Source: a virus. From it: a DNA stretch of 64,000 nucleotides. The stretch's first letter is position 1; every line of letters begins with the position of its first letter. A program made the translations under genes and the position numbers. The DNA lies in the IMG/VR virus record IMGVR_UViG_3300025276_000023, positions 1 through 64,000 of that record. One strand, written 5' to 3'. Positions 1 through 8,899 of the stretch are shown here, in pieces. Under the pieces are notes generated by a model. That model was given only the letters and a program-made list of their open reading frames with translations, made no database searches and was not told the origin of the DNA.

Positions 1-624
1 AGTAATCACATAGACTCACTGGACCATTACGTGGACCACATGATGATTGCCAAGCTACAATCAATAGGCTGTTACGCCGAAGATATATACGAACTGTTTA
101 TCTACATTCTTCAAAACATAGATGAACTGTATATTACCATCGACCCAGCTTCCATGGATGAAAAACGAATTGCCACTAGAGAATATGTATTGTTAGACGT
201 CTTCAAGAAAATTAACAATTTCACATATTCGGTATTCAAACCATCGCATAGAGCCTTAGATGAACGAGCAATAAGACAGAAGCTTGCTACTAACATACCA
301 CGGTCAACTACTTTAGAAGTAGAACGTCATGGTGAAGTATCAGTTGTCTCATTTGTTGGTGATAATAAAATGCTTAAATATGCAACAGCAATGGTTTCAC
401 AAGTTGAGGCTACTGCAACAGGCAAACCTAAAAAGACACTAACAGACCCAGCTAGTAGATTCCATCCTACTATCATTGGTATATGTAGTCACTTGAACCA
501 AACAAAACCAAATCCACCTGGCAAGGGTAAACTCAACCCGTGTGTGGAAATCGATGAATACAATAGTTTAAGCTATAGAAAAGAATTAAAGCCGATCTTT
601 GAAAAGATCATTAAACAGATATAA
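1..624 (+). CDS. Hypothetical phage protein, 5' end outside the window
   Basis: The reading frame is open from base 1 to the stop at 622-624. No good SD precedes the internal GTG (31) or ATG (40), so the gene most likely starts to the left of the window. The visible 207 or so residues are mixed alpha/beta with no signal peptide, membrane segment or motif I recognise. A Lys/Pro/Gly-rich stretch (around residues 130-175 from the GTG) looks like a loop or linker. The next gene starts 13 bases downstream with its own SD, so the two are probably co-transcribed. Function unknown; a structural role is only suggested by the neighbours. Confidence 0.75.
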   Translation, partial: SNHIDSLDHYVDHMMIAKLQSIGCYAEDIYELFIYILQNIDELYITIDPASMDEKRIATREYVLLDVFKKINNFTYSVFKPSHRALDERAIRQKLATNIPRSTTLEVERHGEVSVVSFVGDNKMLKYATAMVSQVEATATGKPKKTLTDPASRFHPTIIGICSHLNQTKPNPPGKGKLNPCVEIDEYNSLSYRKELKPIFEKIIKQI

Positions 625-637
625 AGGATATGGATTA

Positions 638-2455
638 ATGCAACTCACTCAACAAGACGTAGATTACATCGTAGACTATGTAATTAAGCAGGCAGAAACA
701 CAAGACATATATAATGCCGCTTTTGATATCCTAACTAACGGAGGGAGATTTTCATCTAACCGTTGGGATAGAATGATATCTGCCATGCCTTTAGCTATTG
801 GCTATTTCATGGACGTTGAAAGAAAGACTGAAAACGCAGCATTTGATGAAGCGTTACATTACGTCTCTTACTTCTCGTCTGTTAAAATCATTATGGAAGA
901 AGTGTCTATCTCTGATTCCCTAAGTGATCAAGACTATAACGCCATGAAGATTGAGAATGAAAAACGTATTTCATTTGAAGAACTATTGATGGAATATAAA
1001 CAAGCTGGTAATTCACGTAGTACTATCATGGATAGACGCGGTGGATCAAGTTCAAGTTACGGTGTCAACGAGCGTAACGTAGGTATGGGAATGGGTATGG
1101 GAATGGGCAACAGCAGACATGTTGAACCAGCCCCAGTTAGTCAACATTCGTCTTTTGGTAAGTCTACATCTGTAGCAGCTGCAACACGTTCAAATGTCAG
1201 TAAAGTACCTGAAGGTTTATCTGAAAACTCATTCAATAAACATGCTGAGCGACGAGCACCTAGCGTTGCTCCATCTAAAGTACATCGTGCTGAATGTAAA
1301 GAACCTGAAACGGTTGAAGTAATTAAGACGAAGGAATACACAGTTGTGAGTAATGAAAACTTTAATTTAGATCTCTATCCAGATCACTTCAAATTAGCGT
1401 TCAATGATAGAGAAGTTGCTAGAAACGATTCTAAGCGACTAGATGAACATCTTGACCGTTTATTGGCTGATACAGATAAAGTTGAACCAGGAACAAGTCA
1501 AGCGGTTCTAGGTATGAAAGTTAAAGCTGAGTCTCCGGATGTTACATTTGTACCTGTAGCACCTAGTCTTAAATATTGCTTAACAAGTGTAGAGTCAACT
1601 AAACATGGTCTTACTGATTTAATGGCTGAATCAGCTGACTATAAAGATGCTCCTATTGAAATAAAAGCAGTATGTTACAAACCGGTTTATACAAGTACTA
1701 GCGATAAAGTAATGACGTTCCTAATAGATAACTCTATTGGTGATATGGCAGAAGCTAAATCGTATCGTGAACTATTTAAACTAGTATCTAACTTACGTCA
1801 ATACTCTTCAGTTGAACATGTTAATGTAAACAACCTATTAAGTCGCCTAGCTCAAATAGCGGTAGGTAAATTAATAAACAATGCAATACCTGAACAGATA
1901 ACATCAAGTGACGTAATTGCAGACTGGGAAACTATTTATGAATCAGTTCTTAAATACGTTCAAGATTCTCAGTTATCTACTAAGCACATTTCTACTAGTG
2001 CAGAAACAGTTCTACATGAAAGTAAAACTGTACTAGACGATTACTTAGCAGGTTCTTTTGAGGAAGTACGTGATTTCATGGCTTGCCTTGAAACAGAAAA
2101 CTCATTAGAAGATGAAGAAGTATCGACGATTAAAACATTGTGGGGAATTCATAAGCACGCAGAATCAATCTGGCAGTCAAACACAGCAGCGATGTTGTAC
2201 CTACCGATATCTGCAAATGACTTAGGTCTGTATGTGAATAACCGTGAAACGTTTGATCTTCACCAAAGTAAAGCTGAAACATTATTTAGCATTATCGACA
2301 TGTTCGCATTGCGTACTACTAAATATGAAGATAAGTTCAATCCAGACTTTATCTTCATTAGCTTTTCTGAAAAAGATATTTACCGCATAGCACGAATTAA
2401 TATAAGTGCGACTGAATACTTTTACCGTCTAGTGTTAACTACAGATATTATCTAA
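638..2455 (+). CDS. Hypothetical protein, 605 aa, Met-Gly repeat
   Basis: I place the start at the ATG at 638 because an AAAGGAT SD precedes it. An in-frame ATG at 599 would overlap the previous gene and has no SD. The N-terminal ~120 residues are helical. They are followed by a low-complexity linker with a run of alternating Met-Gly (coded at about 1084-1107) and a Ser/Ala/Pro-rich region to about residue 230, then a long C-terminal domain. This layout suits an assembly or scaffold-type protein, but I recognise no family. A strong terminator follows directly, so this closes its transcription unit. Confidence 0.8.
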   Translation: MQLTQQDVDYIVDYVIKQAETQDIYNAAFDILTNGGRFSSNRWDRMISAMPLAIGYFMDVERKTENAAFDEALHYVSYFSSVKIIMEEVSISDSLSDQDYNAMKIENEKRISFEELLMEYKQAGNSRSTIMDRRGGSSSSYGVNERNVGMGMGMGMGNSRHVEPAPVSQHSSFGKSTSVAAATRSNVSKVPEGLSENSFNKHAERRAPSVAPSKVHRAECKEPETVEVIKTKEYTVVSNENFNLDLYPDHFKLAFNDREVARNDSKRLDEHLDRLLADTDKVEPGTSQAVLGMKVKAESPDVTFVPVAPSLKYCLTSVESTKHGLTDLMAESADYKDAPIEIKAVCYKPVYTSTSDKVMTFLIDNSIGDMAEAKSYRELFKLVSNLRQYSSVEHVNVNNLLSRLAQIAVGKLINNAIPEQITSSDVIADWETIYESVLKYVQDSQLSTKHISTSAETVLHESKTVLDDYLAGSFEEVRDFMACLETENSLEDEEVSTIKTLWGIHKHAESIWQSNTAAMLYLPISANDLGLYVNNRETFDLHQSKAETLFSIIDMFALRTTKYEDKFNPDFIFISFSEKDIYRIARINISATEYFYRLVLTTDII

Positions 2456-2463
2456 ACTAATTT

Positions 2464-2503
2464 GTACAGAGACTTCGGTCTCTGTACTTATTTCTTTTTT
2501 TTT
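2464..2503 (+). terminator. Rho-independent terminator
   Basis: A perfect 10-bp stem (GTACAGAGAC / GTCTCTGTAC) with a TTCG tetraloop is followed by a T-rich tract, 9 bases after the stop of the 605-aa gene. Confidence 0.93.
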
Positions 2504-2538
2504 GAATTGTATGATGAATTAACATAAAGGTTTCTAAG

Positions 2539-3441
2539 ATGATTAATATACCACGTGCTAAACGCGCTTTACAGGAAAGTTTCGAAAGCGCAATAGAAGA
2601 AGCTCAAGACACTACCGAACAGCAAGAAATAGAATATGAGATCTACGGTCGTTATGTAAATTTAAACGACATTGTCTCTAAGTCAAATGGTCTTGAATTT
2701 CAAGAGCAATATAACATACAGCAAGAGAACGGTTCATTGCGCGTACGTTACGTTAAACAAGAAGATGAAGAAGCATTCATAATGACGTCTAAACGTTACG
2801 ATGGTCCTGAGTCAGACTTAGGTGTTCCGGAAGTTAACATCCCAGTTAATGAAGGTATGTTCAATCACTTTAAAGCGATGGCTGTCAATGGAATGATAAA
2901 GAATCGTTACTTTGTTCCTATTGGTCATCAGCTATTGACTAGTGGTGAAAAAGTTGACATTCAATGGGAAGTTGATGTTTTCTTAGACGGTAAAGGCGAG
3001 CCTACAGGTTGGGTTAAAATAGATCTTCCAGTACTTGAAGAACTGAAAGAACTACCTGAATTGCCATTCGAACTAGAAGACAAGTTAATATTACCTCTCA
3101 AGTTCGCTGACAGGTCTCCTGAGGACAAAGCTAAGGTTCGTAAGATAATCGATAGCGTTGTTGTTAAAGGCGCTGAGGTTAGCTTAGAGAGCGGGGACAT
3201 GATGGCTTACAAACGAACAGAGCAAAACATCAATGATGGTGAATTTGTTACTGGTATGGAAATGGAATTTGAATCAGACCGTTACACTGACAAAGGTCCA
3301 TGTACTGCTACCTATATTGACAATGAAAAATCTTCTTTCCAATTCCAAGTGGGTGAAGATGAGTTTGAAGTTGATATCGATTTAGCAGATGTGTCTCTAG
3401 TTAAATCAAAAGATGGTAAAAACCTAATAATGGTTTCTTAA
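2539..3441 (+). CDS. Hypothetical acidic protein, 300 aa
   Basis: The start ATG has an AAAGG SD 8 bases upstream. The protein is very acidic, rich in Glu/Asp, with no membrane segment. The N-terminal 40 residues look helical; the rest alternates short beta-like segments. It lies between two terminators, so it is probably a single-gene transcript; the AT-rich stretch with a GTATGATGAA-like element at about 2508-2520 is the only promoter candidate. I recognise no domain. An acidic protein next to a probable portal could be a head assembly factor, but this is a guess. Confidence 0.82.
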   Translation: MINIPRAKRALQESFESAIEEAQDTTEQQEIEYEIYGRYVNLNDIVSKSNGLEFQEQYNIQQENGSLRVRYVKQEDEEAFIMTSKRYDGPESDLGVPEVNIPVNEGMFNHFKAMAVNGMIKNRYFVPIGHQLLTSGEKVDIQWEVDVFLDGKGEPTGWVKIDLPVLEELKELPELPFELEDKLILPLKFADRSPEDKAKVRKIIDSVVVKGAEVSLESGDMMAYKRTEQNINDGEFVTGMEMEFESDRYTDKGPCTATYIDNEKSSFQFQVGEDEFEVDIDLADVSLVKSKDGKNLIMVS

Positions 3442-3445
3442 CATG

Positions 3446-3481
3446 CATAAGGGAAGGGACTAAGTCCCTTCCTCTATGTTT
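3446..3481. terminator. Bidirectional terminator, CATA/TATG-bracketed stem
   Basis: A 9-bp stem GGAAGGGAC / GTCCCTTCC with a TAA loop lies between convergent genes. CATA precedes the stem and TATGTTT follows it, instead of a long T-run. The same 9-bp stem recurs at 62261. Confidence 0.85.
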
Positions 3482-5993
3482 AGTATTCCTGCGTGTCTTC
3501 TTCCTCAGGTTCTTCCCCATCGGTTTTACCCAATGAAGCATTGCGCTTAGCAGTGTCTTTAATGAAGTTATACAATGCAGATTCTAAACCAGTCTGACTA
3601 GTGAACTGATGTTCTAGATCTTTAAGTACGTCTGCATCGGATACAGATACAAGTTCTATAAGTTCTGGGAACACGTTATTCTTAGTCATGTACTGACGGA
3701 TTAGATAACCGCTTGCCATATCACGAATGGTATCAGCATAGTCACGAGAGTCTTCGCCTAACATAAGTACAATACGGTCATTGGTTAATAGTTTCTCAAC
3801 CACGGTTTCAACTGCTTGACTGTAAGATTCAAACAACTGAATCTGATTGCTTACTTTAGTTTCTTCTGGCGATGGTAGCTTACAACGAACCTTATCTAAG
3901 AAGTCTAGATAAAGAGACATTGTATTCTCTTTCGTTTTATCGTCTGCTTCTGTTTCTTCTTTAGTATCAAGCTTACGCTGTGTTGTTTCTTGATAATCGT
4001 CTACTAATTTAGAATCAGTAACAACATCGTGATTGGCAATGATTGTTAATAGCTCAGATGTTAATTTACCAGAGTTAATAACGTACTTAACAGAACTGTC
4101 AGTAATAGCTTCATTAGATATCTTCTGATACCCTTTAATTGTTTTACTGAACATTAAGTTACGGTTAGCTGCCTCTAATGCAAAGTCAACTGTACTGCCT
4201 GTATTGACAAGCTCTGGTATAAGTGTAAGACCTGCTGTTAAACGATCACTTACTGATTGCTCATACTCACGGTCAACTAATTGTTTCTCAGAACGTACCT
4301 CATTAGATTCAACTGTTGTATCATTGTACTCAGGATGACCAGTAACACTTATCTGTATAGCAGACATTAACATTGAGTTAACGATGCTCATTGGATTCGT
4401 ATCAGAGAACGGATAACCATTAGATAGACCTACGCCTATATTGGTCATTATCTGTTCCATTGTCTTATCTGGATTTTCATCTGTTGGATCAAAGTTGATC
4501 TTATATTCTTTACGAGGAACAGCGTTATTCATGTTAGCCATCGCATTAGAGAATACAATAACAGATTTAAGACTACTTAACATCTTATTCTTTTCTAACA
4601 ATGAAATGCCAACACCAATTTCATTATAGTTATAAGCAAGATAAGTCATTAACTGACTTGGTATATAAAGTATCTCAGTATTCGCATTTTGAAGAGTACG
4701 TGTAAACATGATACGGTAGAAATCATTCGTATCGCCTAGTTCAACGTTCTTATCGTAAAGACCATCGCGTAACTTACTAAGCGTATCATCTTCAACTGTT
4801 CGACTGAATTGAGTATATAGCTGGTCTACTGTACGTTCGCTTATTTCACCTTCTACAGCTTTACCAAACATCTGTTGATGAACACTGCTAATGGTTGCAG
4901 AGTTCTGAGAATGGTTCTTACGCATAGCTTCAAAATAATTACTACCACGGCTACGAGAAATTGGATTCTTATTCTCATCTAGAAGAACCAAGTAACCAAC
5001 TGCATTTTCTGGATCACCTGGATTAACTACCGGTGCTACAGATTCAGGAGGCAGGTACATATGTAAAGGATGTCCGATATTAGGACGGTCAGTTTGATCG
5101 GTTGCCTTTATCTTAACGAACTGACTTTTACCATGTGTACGACGAGCATGGAACATGGCTGCTAAATCAGATTTACTTATCTGACTTTCTTTACCGTCTG
5201 TCTTGCCAAACGATAATTTACTACCATCTTCAAAACTAGAGGAGATGTGAGACGCTGTATCATGTTCACGCTTCATTATGTTAAAGTTACCGACCTTTAA
5301 CTTATTAACGTCGCAGGTAATGTTAATGGTACCAACAGAGATTTTAGAATCTGCTTTACTTTTGAAACCCAACGATATATCAGATTCAAGACTGGCCGAT
5401 AGTCTATTGTTGTTTTTACCTTTAATTTTAGATACTTGATTAATGTAAGTTTCTTTACGTTTAAGTAAGTTCTTATCTATCTCATTTTCGGCACTTTCAA
5501 AAGAGAACTTCAATGGGTTATGCGATGGACCGTTTATCAAATCATCTAAGCTAGATTCCGGTATAACACAGATTGGAAACGAACCTTGAGTAAACAACGC
5601 TTTATATATCCAATCGTTTATCTTATCTTCAAGCTTATACTCATCTCTGAAAAATTTACGAACATGCTCAATTAATTTATTCGTTAACTCAGCATCTCCA
5701 ATGATATCTTCTGTTGTCCAGAATAGTTCAGTTGAAGTTAGATCGTTAGGCGATATTATGCAAGAGGTAAGTATTTTACCGGCTAATTCTAACTCTGGAT
5801 TTACTTCAAGAACATTTTTACTATCGTCCTGAGCCTGTCTGTTCTTATCGATAATGGTTCGGATAGAAGAAAAATCTGGATGTCTTCTTTGCGAGGTGCT
5901 TCTAGATGAAGTTACTAGCTTAGTGGCAGCCGCCATAGCGTCTCCACTACGGACTAATATATTGTTAGAAGCAACGGGGGCACGTTTAATCAT
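3480..5993 (-). CDS. Probable portal protein, 837 aa
   Basis: The start is supported by an AAGGAA SD about 7 bases upstream. The middle of the protein has the look of large-phage portal (T4 gp20-like) proteins: a long mixed N-terminal part, an ELFWTTEDI segment, then a core around residues 415-480 reading roughly ILYIPSQLMTYLAYNYNEIG with a following helix, matching the wing/clip layout of portals. The C-terminus is acidic (GEEPEEEDTQEY). Portals form the dodecameric DNA-packaging vertex. The gene is divergent from its upstream neighbour with only 29 bp between starts. The portal call rests on pattern recognition; a different large head or internal virion protein is the alternative. Confidence 0.55.
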   Translation of the reverse strand: MIKRAPVASNNILVRSGDAMAAATKLVTSSRSTSQRRHPDFSSIRTIIDKNRQAQDDSKNVLEVNPELELAGKILTSCIISPNDLTSTELFWTTEDIIGDAELTNKLIEHVRKFFRDEYKLEDKINDWIYKALFTQGSFPICVIPESSLDDLINGPSHNPLKFSFESAENEIDKNLLKRKETYINQVSKIKGKNNNRLSASLESDISLGFKSKADSKISVGTINITCDVNKLKVGNFNIMKREHDTASHISSSFEDGSKLSFGKTDGKESQISKSDLAAMFHARRTHGKSQFVKIKATDQTDRPNIGHPLHMYLPPESVAPVVNPGDPENAVGYLVLLDENKNPISRSRGSNYFEAMRKNHSQNSATISSVHQQMFGKAVEGEISERTVDQLYTQFSRTVEDDTLSKLRDGLYDKNVELGDTNDFYRIMFTRTLQNANTEILYIPSQLMTYLAYNYNEIGVGISLLEKNKMLSSLKSVIVFSNAMANMNNAVPRKEYKINFDPTDENPDKTMEQIMTNIGVGLSNGYPFSDTNPMSIVNSMLMSAIQISVTGHPEYNDTTVESNEVRSEKQLVDREYEQSVSDRLTAGLTLIPELVNTGSTVDFALEAANRNLMFSKTIKGYQKISNEAITDSSVKYVINSGKLTSELLTIIANHDVVTDSKLVDDYQETTQRKLDTKEETEADDKTKENTMSLYLDFLDKVRCKLPSPEETKVSNQIQLFESYSQAVETVVEKLLTNDRIVLMLGEDSRDYADTIRDMASGYLIRQYMTKNNVFPELIELVSVSDADVLKDLEHQFTSQTGLESALYNFIKDTAKRNASLGKTDGEEPEEEDTQEY

Positions 5994-6022
5994 TATTCAA
6001 TTCCTTAATTCCCGAGGTAAGT

Positions 6023-8065
6023 ATGTTTAAAAATTTCATGAGTTCGGTTTATGCTTTAGCGGGCTCTATGGTCATAAAAGATCATAACTTTGCTGAGGTC
6101 ATTGAGAACTCTATAATATCAAGTAAAATTAGGCTGGGTCTAGAAATGAACCCTAGTCATAGTAAATGGAAGTATTATCTAAATATATCTGGTGAGTACC
6201 ATCCTACCGACGAAGTCATGAAGATTATCTCACTTGACACGCTGGAGGAGATCGACTTCACTAAAGCAAACATGGTTATTCATAGGTCGACTAAAAAAGG
6301 TTATGCGACAGAAGGAAAGTACACGAAAGAACTTCTGGAGCGTTATCCAAATAATCATCTATTAGTTAAAAGTATCTTAAACCCAGTCGATATAGACATT
6401 GCAATATCCGCACCTAATTACACCATAATGCAATGGGATGCAAATGAAGTAGAAATACAGGAAGTTAGTTTAATAGGTGAGATACAAGAACGAATAGATA
6501 TCTTAGTCGATAACTGGTTCAATGCAGAATTTAAAATATTCGATGCAGGTTATGCCCAAGGTTTCTATAAACAGTTAATAGCCATGTTACCTTTATTCAT
6601 AATTCAATGTCGTGAAGTCAATGAGTTTACTTATAAAGTACATAGTTATTACCTGTGGTCGTATTTAGAAACGAAAGCTGGGTTATATAAATACAAGAAC
6701 TATTTGAACTTTCAACAGGCTAACTGGTTATATAGAAATATTAATTTCATTTTAACCAACTTAGGAAAGCAAGAGGTCTTAGATGAACTCATACGTATCC
6801 TACTGACCGATAAGAACATTCCGATAGGAAAGTACTTAACAGATCATTTAACAGAAGAGATGGATGCACAGCTCTCTCTGAAGCCAAAGGCAATTGTTAA
6901 AAAAGTACCGCTTAACTTACTCGATTTTGTTGGTAAAGAAGCGAAAGATAATAGTATCAGCTATTTGCTGAAAAAAGAAATATCGTTAGCTAGAAGTAAT
7001 GGCGATGATCTAGACGCAGTCACATCTGAAACAGAAGAACTGCTGGCGGGTTATATAGGTGCTCCTCTTAAAGTGCTTGAAACCGATGTACTGAGCTCTA
7101 ATGAAAATGCAATCTATTCATTAGAAGAAACACTTATCTATCACTGGGCTTTCTATAGTGACCAGAACATCTATCTATCAAGGTTCTTTATTAGAAATGG
7201 TAAGACAGGTGGAATGATGACCATGGATGCTAAAGAAGCATTTGTCCTTTACAGTTATCTTATCGCACTTAAATCAGGTCGTAAGCCAACTACCTTTCCA
7301 CACATTGAACTTAGAGACGTTGTTAATCCTTATTTCGATAAAGATTTACCAACCTACCTATTTGGAGAGGAGATCGATTCTAAGTACATAGATCTCTTTA
7401 ATGATACATATCCTCAAGTAACTGACTTTATCAGCTCTGAATCGTTCAGAGAAGCGTGTGTTGAATATCACCAATGGCTTGTATTGATGAACGCAGCAGT
7501 TGAGTTCCCGGAGAACCATATCGTTAGAAATAGATACGACGAATACATGCATCGTAGATTATTAAACGGTATTTTAGATATGTCAATTGGCAGTTATACT
7601 AACATTCAGAACTGGATAATTGGTAATAACTGGGATTTAGAAGATCTTGACTTTGCCTCTATAGAAGCAACTCTTCTAGAGATAGAGACTAAAGTACTTG
7701 CTATCGATAGCGGGATTGTAGATTCGGCTACTATACAGAAGAAGATGACTCAGTTACTTGATGAACTAACTAGTTACAATATCCAGATAATAAGTTCTGG
7801 CAACCTCGAAGACGCTAGGTTAAACCAAACTGTCGTTCCAGAGATTGGTAAGTACTGTGTTAAACAACATCATTTAATGTACTCAGAAACATCTTTAAAT
7901 ACATTCAAGTTGATTAAGAAGAGTACCATTAAGAGATCGGTTGAACTAGATCCAGGACAGTCGGACGTTTCAACTCACTCCACTTTCAATGCAGCCGTAG
8001 AGCTAGACATCAGTCCGGCAACGGTCAGTCTAGTATCTAATTTATCTAGCGTTGATATATTTTAA
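6023..8065 (+). CDS. Hypothetical large protein, 680 aa, probably virion
   Basis: The start has a GAGGTAAGT SD context and diverges from the probable portal gene. The protein is mostly helical and rich in aromatic residues, without a signal peptide or collagen/fibre repeats. Its C-terminal 50 residues are Ser/Thr/Val-rich and low in complexity. It is followed 9 bases later by the next gene, so the two form an operon closed by the hairpin at 8828. No family recognised; position suggests a structural or neck/tail role. Confidence 0.8.
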   Translation: MFKNFMSSVYALAGSMVIKDHNFAEVIENSIISSKIRLGLEMNPSHSKWKYYLNISGEYHPTDEVMKIISLDTLEEIDFTKANMVIHRSTKKGYATEGKYTKELLERYPNNHLLVKSILNPVDIDIAISAPNYTIMQWDANEVEIQEVSLIGEIQERIDILVDNWFNAEFKIFDAGYAQGFYKQLIAMLPLFIIQCREVNEFTYKVHSYYLWSYLETKAGLYKYKNYLNFQQANWLYRNINFILTNLGKQEVLDELIRILLTDKNIPIGKYLTDHLTEEMDAQLSLKPKAIVKKVPLNLLDFVGKEAKDNSISYLLKKEISLARSNGDDLDAVTSETEELLAGYIGAPLKVLETDVLSSNENAIYSLEETLIYHWAFYSDQNIYLSRFFIRNGKTGGMMTMDAKEAFVLYSYLIALKSGRKPTTFPHIELRDVVNPYFDKDLPTYLFGEEIDSKYIDLFNDTYPQVTDFISSESFREACVEYHQWLVLMNAAVEFPENHIVRNRYDEYMHRRLLNGILDMSIGSYTNIQNWIIGNNWDLEDLDFASIEATLLEIETKVLAIDSGIVDSATIQKKMTQLLDELTSYNIQIISSGNLEDARLNQTVVPEIGKYCVKQHHLMYSETSLNTFKLIKKSTIKRSVELDPGQSDVSTHSTFNAAVELDISPATVSLVSNLSSVDIF

Positions 8066-8074
8066 GGTAGGATA

Positions 8075-8818
8075 ATGAATAAACTTTTATCTAAATTTAA
8101 GAAAGCACTATTAGATTTAACTTCTGAGAATATCAATGACTTCGAGTTTAACTTTTTTCACAAGGTACATCAGCCAGAGTACATCTTTGCCAAAGCAACT
8201 AACAGATATAGAACATCGGAAGAATATGTTTTAAAAGTCGAGAAGCTCAACTTGACTACATATAGCAATCTAGTTAGTTGTTGCATTTCTAAACGAGTCA
8301 CATACAACATCAACGCACTTCGTGAATTGAATGATCAATATGAACTCTCTATTTTAGAATCGGACGTAGTCCCTCAAAGAGTCGAGGGCGATGAATTTGA
8401 ATTAGTGGCTAAGGCAGATTCACCTTTCTATTACGGTACTCTAAAATGTTCTATACGCTGTCCTAGACAAGACCTGATAGGTTTCTTTGATAATAAGACA
8501 GAGATCCGTTACAAGGCACCTGACGGACTCGATGTTAAACATATGTTAAGACATCTAACGTTTACTTATATGTCAGATTTCCTAGAAGGTTTGGAAGTAG
8601 GTAAAGGTGTAGATAATAGAACATTAGATCTCTTACTGAGACGCTTACCTAATTTCAATGTGTCTGAAAAAACCTGCGTCAATAACTTAAAAGGATCTGT
8701 TGTGGTCTCTAATATCGCATGTGAACTATCGTTTACTAAAGCTACTAGAGTACTGAAACTAGGGTTAAATAAAAAGTTATGTTCTAACTTAAAGGGCATA
8801 ATAGAGATTTATTATTAA
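8075..8818 (+). CDS. Hypothetical virion-associated protein, 247 aa
   Basis: The start has a strong AAGGTAGG SD. Residues 85-130 hold a module of the form LRELNDQYELSILESD followed by a beta segment ending in YYGTLK. Related modules are in the 171-aa and 200-aa proteins flanking the long fibre gene (19660 and 23547). Such a module (a short helix, then Y-x-I/L-x-L-x-x-x-D, then a beta strand) occurs in large-phage proteins, from memory. Role unknown; probably a tail or baseplate accessory protein. Last gene before a strong terminator. Confidence 0.8.
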   Translation: MNKLLSKFKKALLDLTSENINDFEFNFFHKVHQPEYIFAKATNRYRTSEEYVLKVEKLNLTTYSNLVSCCISKRVTYNINALRELNDQYELSILESDVVPQRVEGDEFELVAKADSPFYYGTLKCSIRCPRQDLIGFFDNKTEIRYKAPDGLDVKHMLRHLTFTYMSDFLEGLEVGKGVDNRTLDLLLRRLPNFNVSEKTCVNNLKGSVVVSNIACELSFTKATRVLKLGLNKKLCSNLKGIIEIYY

Positions 8819-8827
8819 TAGTAACAT

Positions 8828-8860
8828 AGGAGGACCCTATAGGGTCCTCCTTTATTTTTT
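8828..8860 (+). terminator. Rho-independent terminator
   Basis: A perfect 10-bp stem AGGAGGACCC / GGGTCCTCCT with a TATA loop is followed by TTATTTTTT. It separates the 6.0-8.8 kb unit from the appendage operon. Confidence 0.93.
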
Positions 8861-8899
8861 AGCCAGTCTATCGTATGAATAGATTTTGAGGAGTATTAA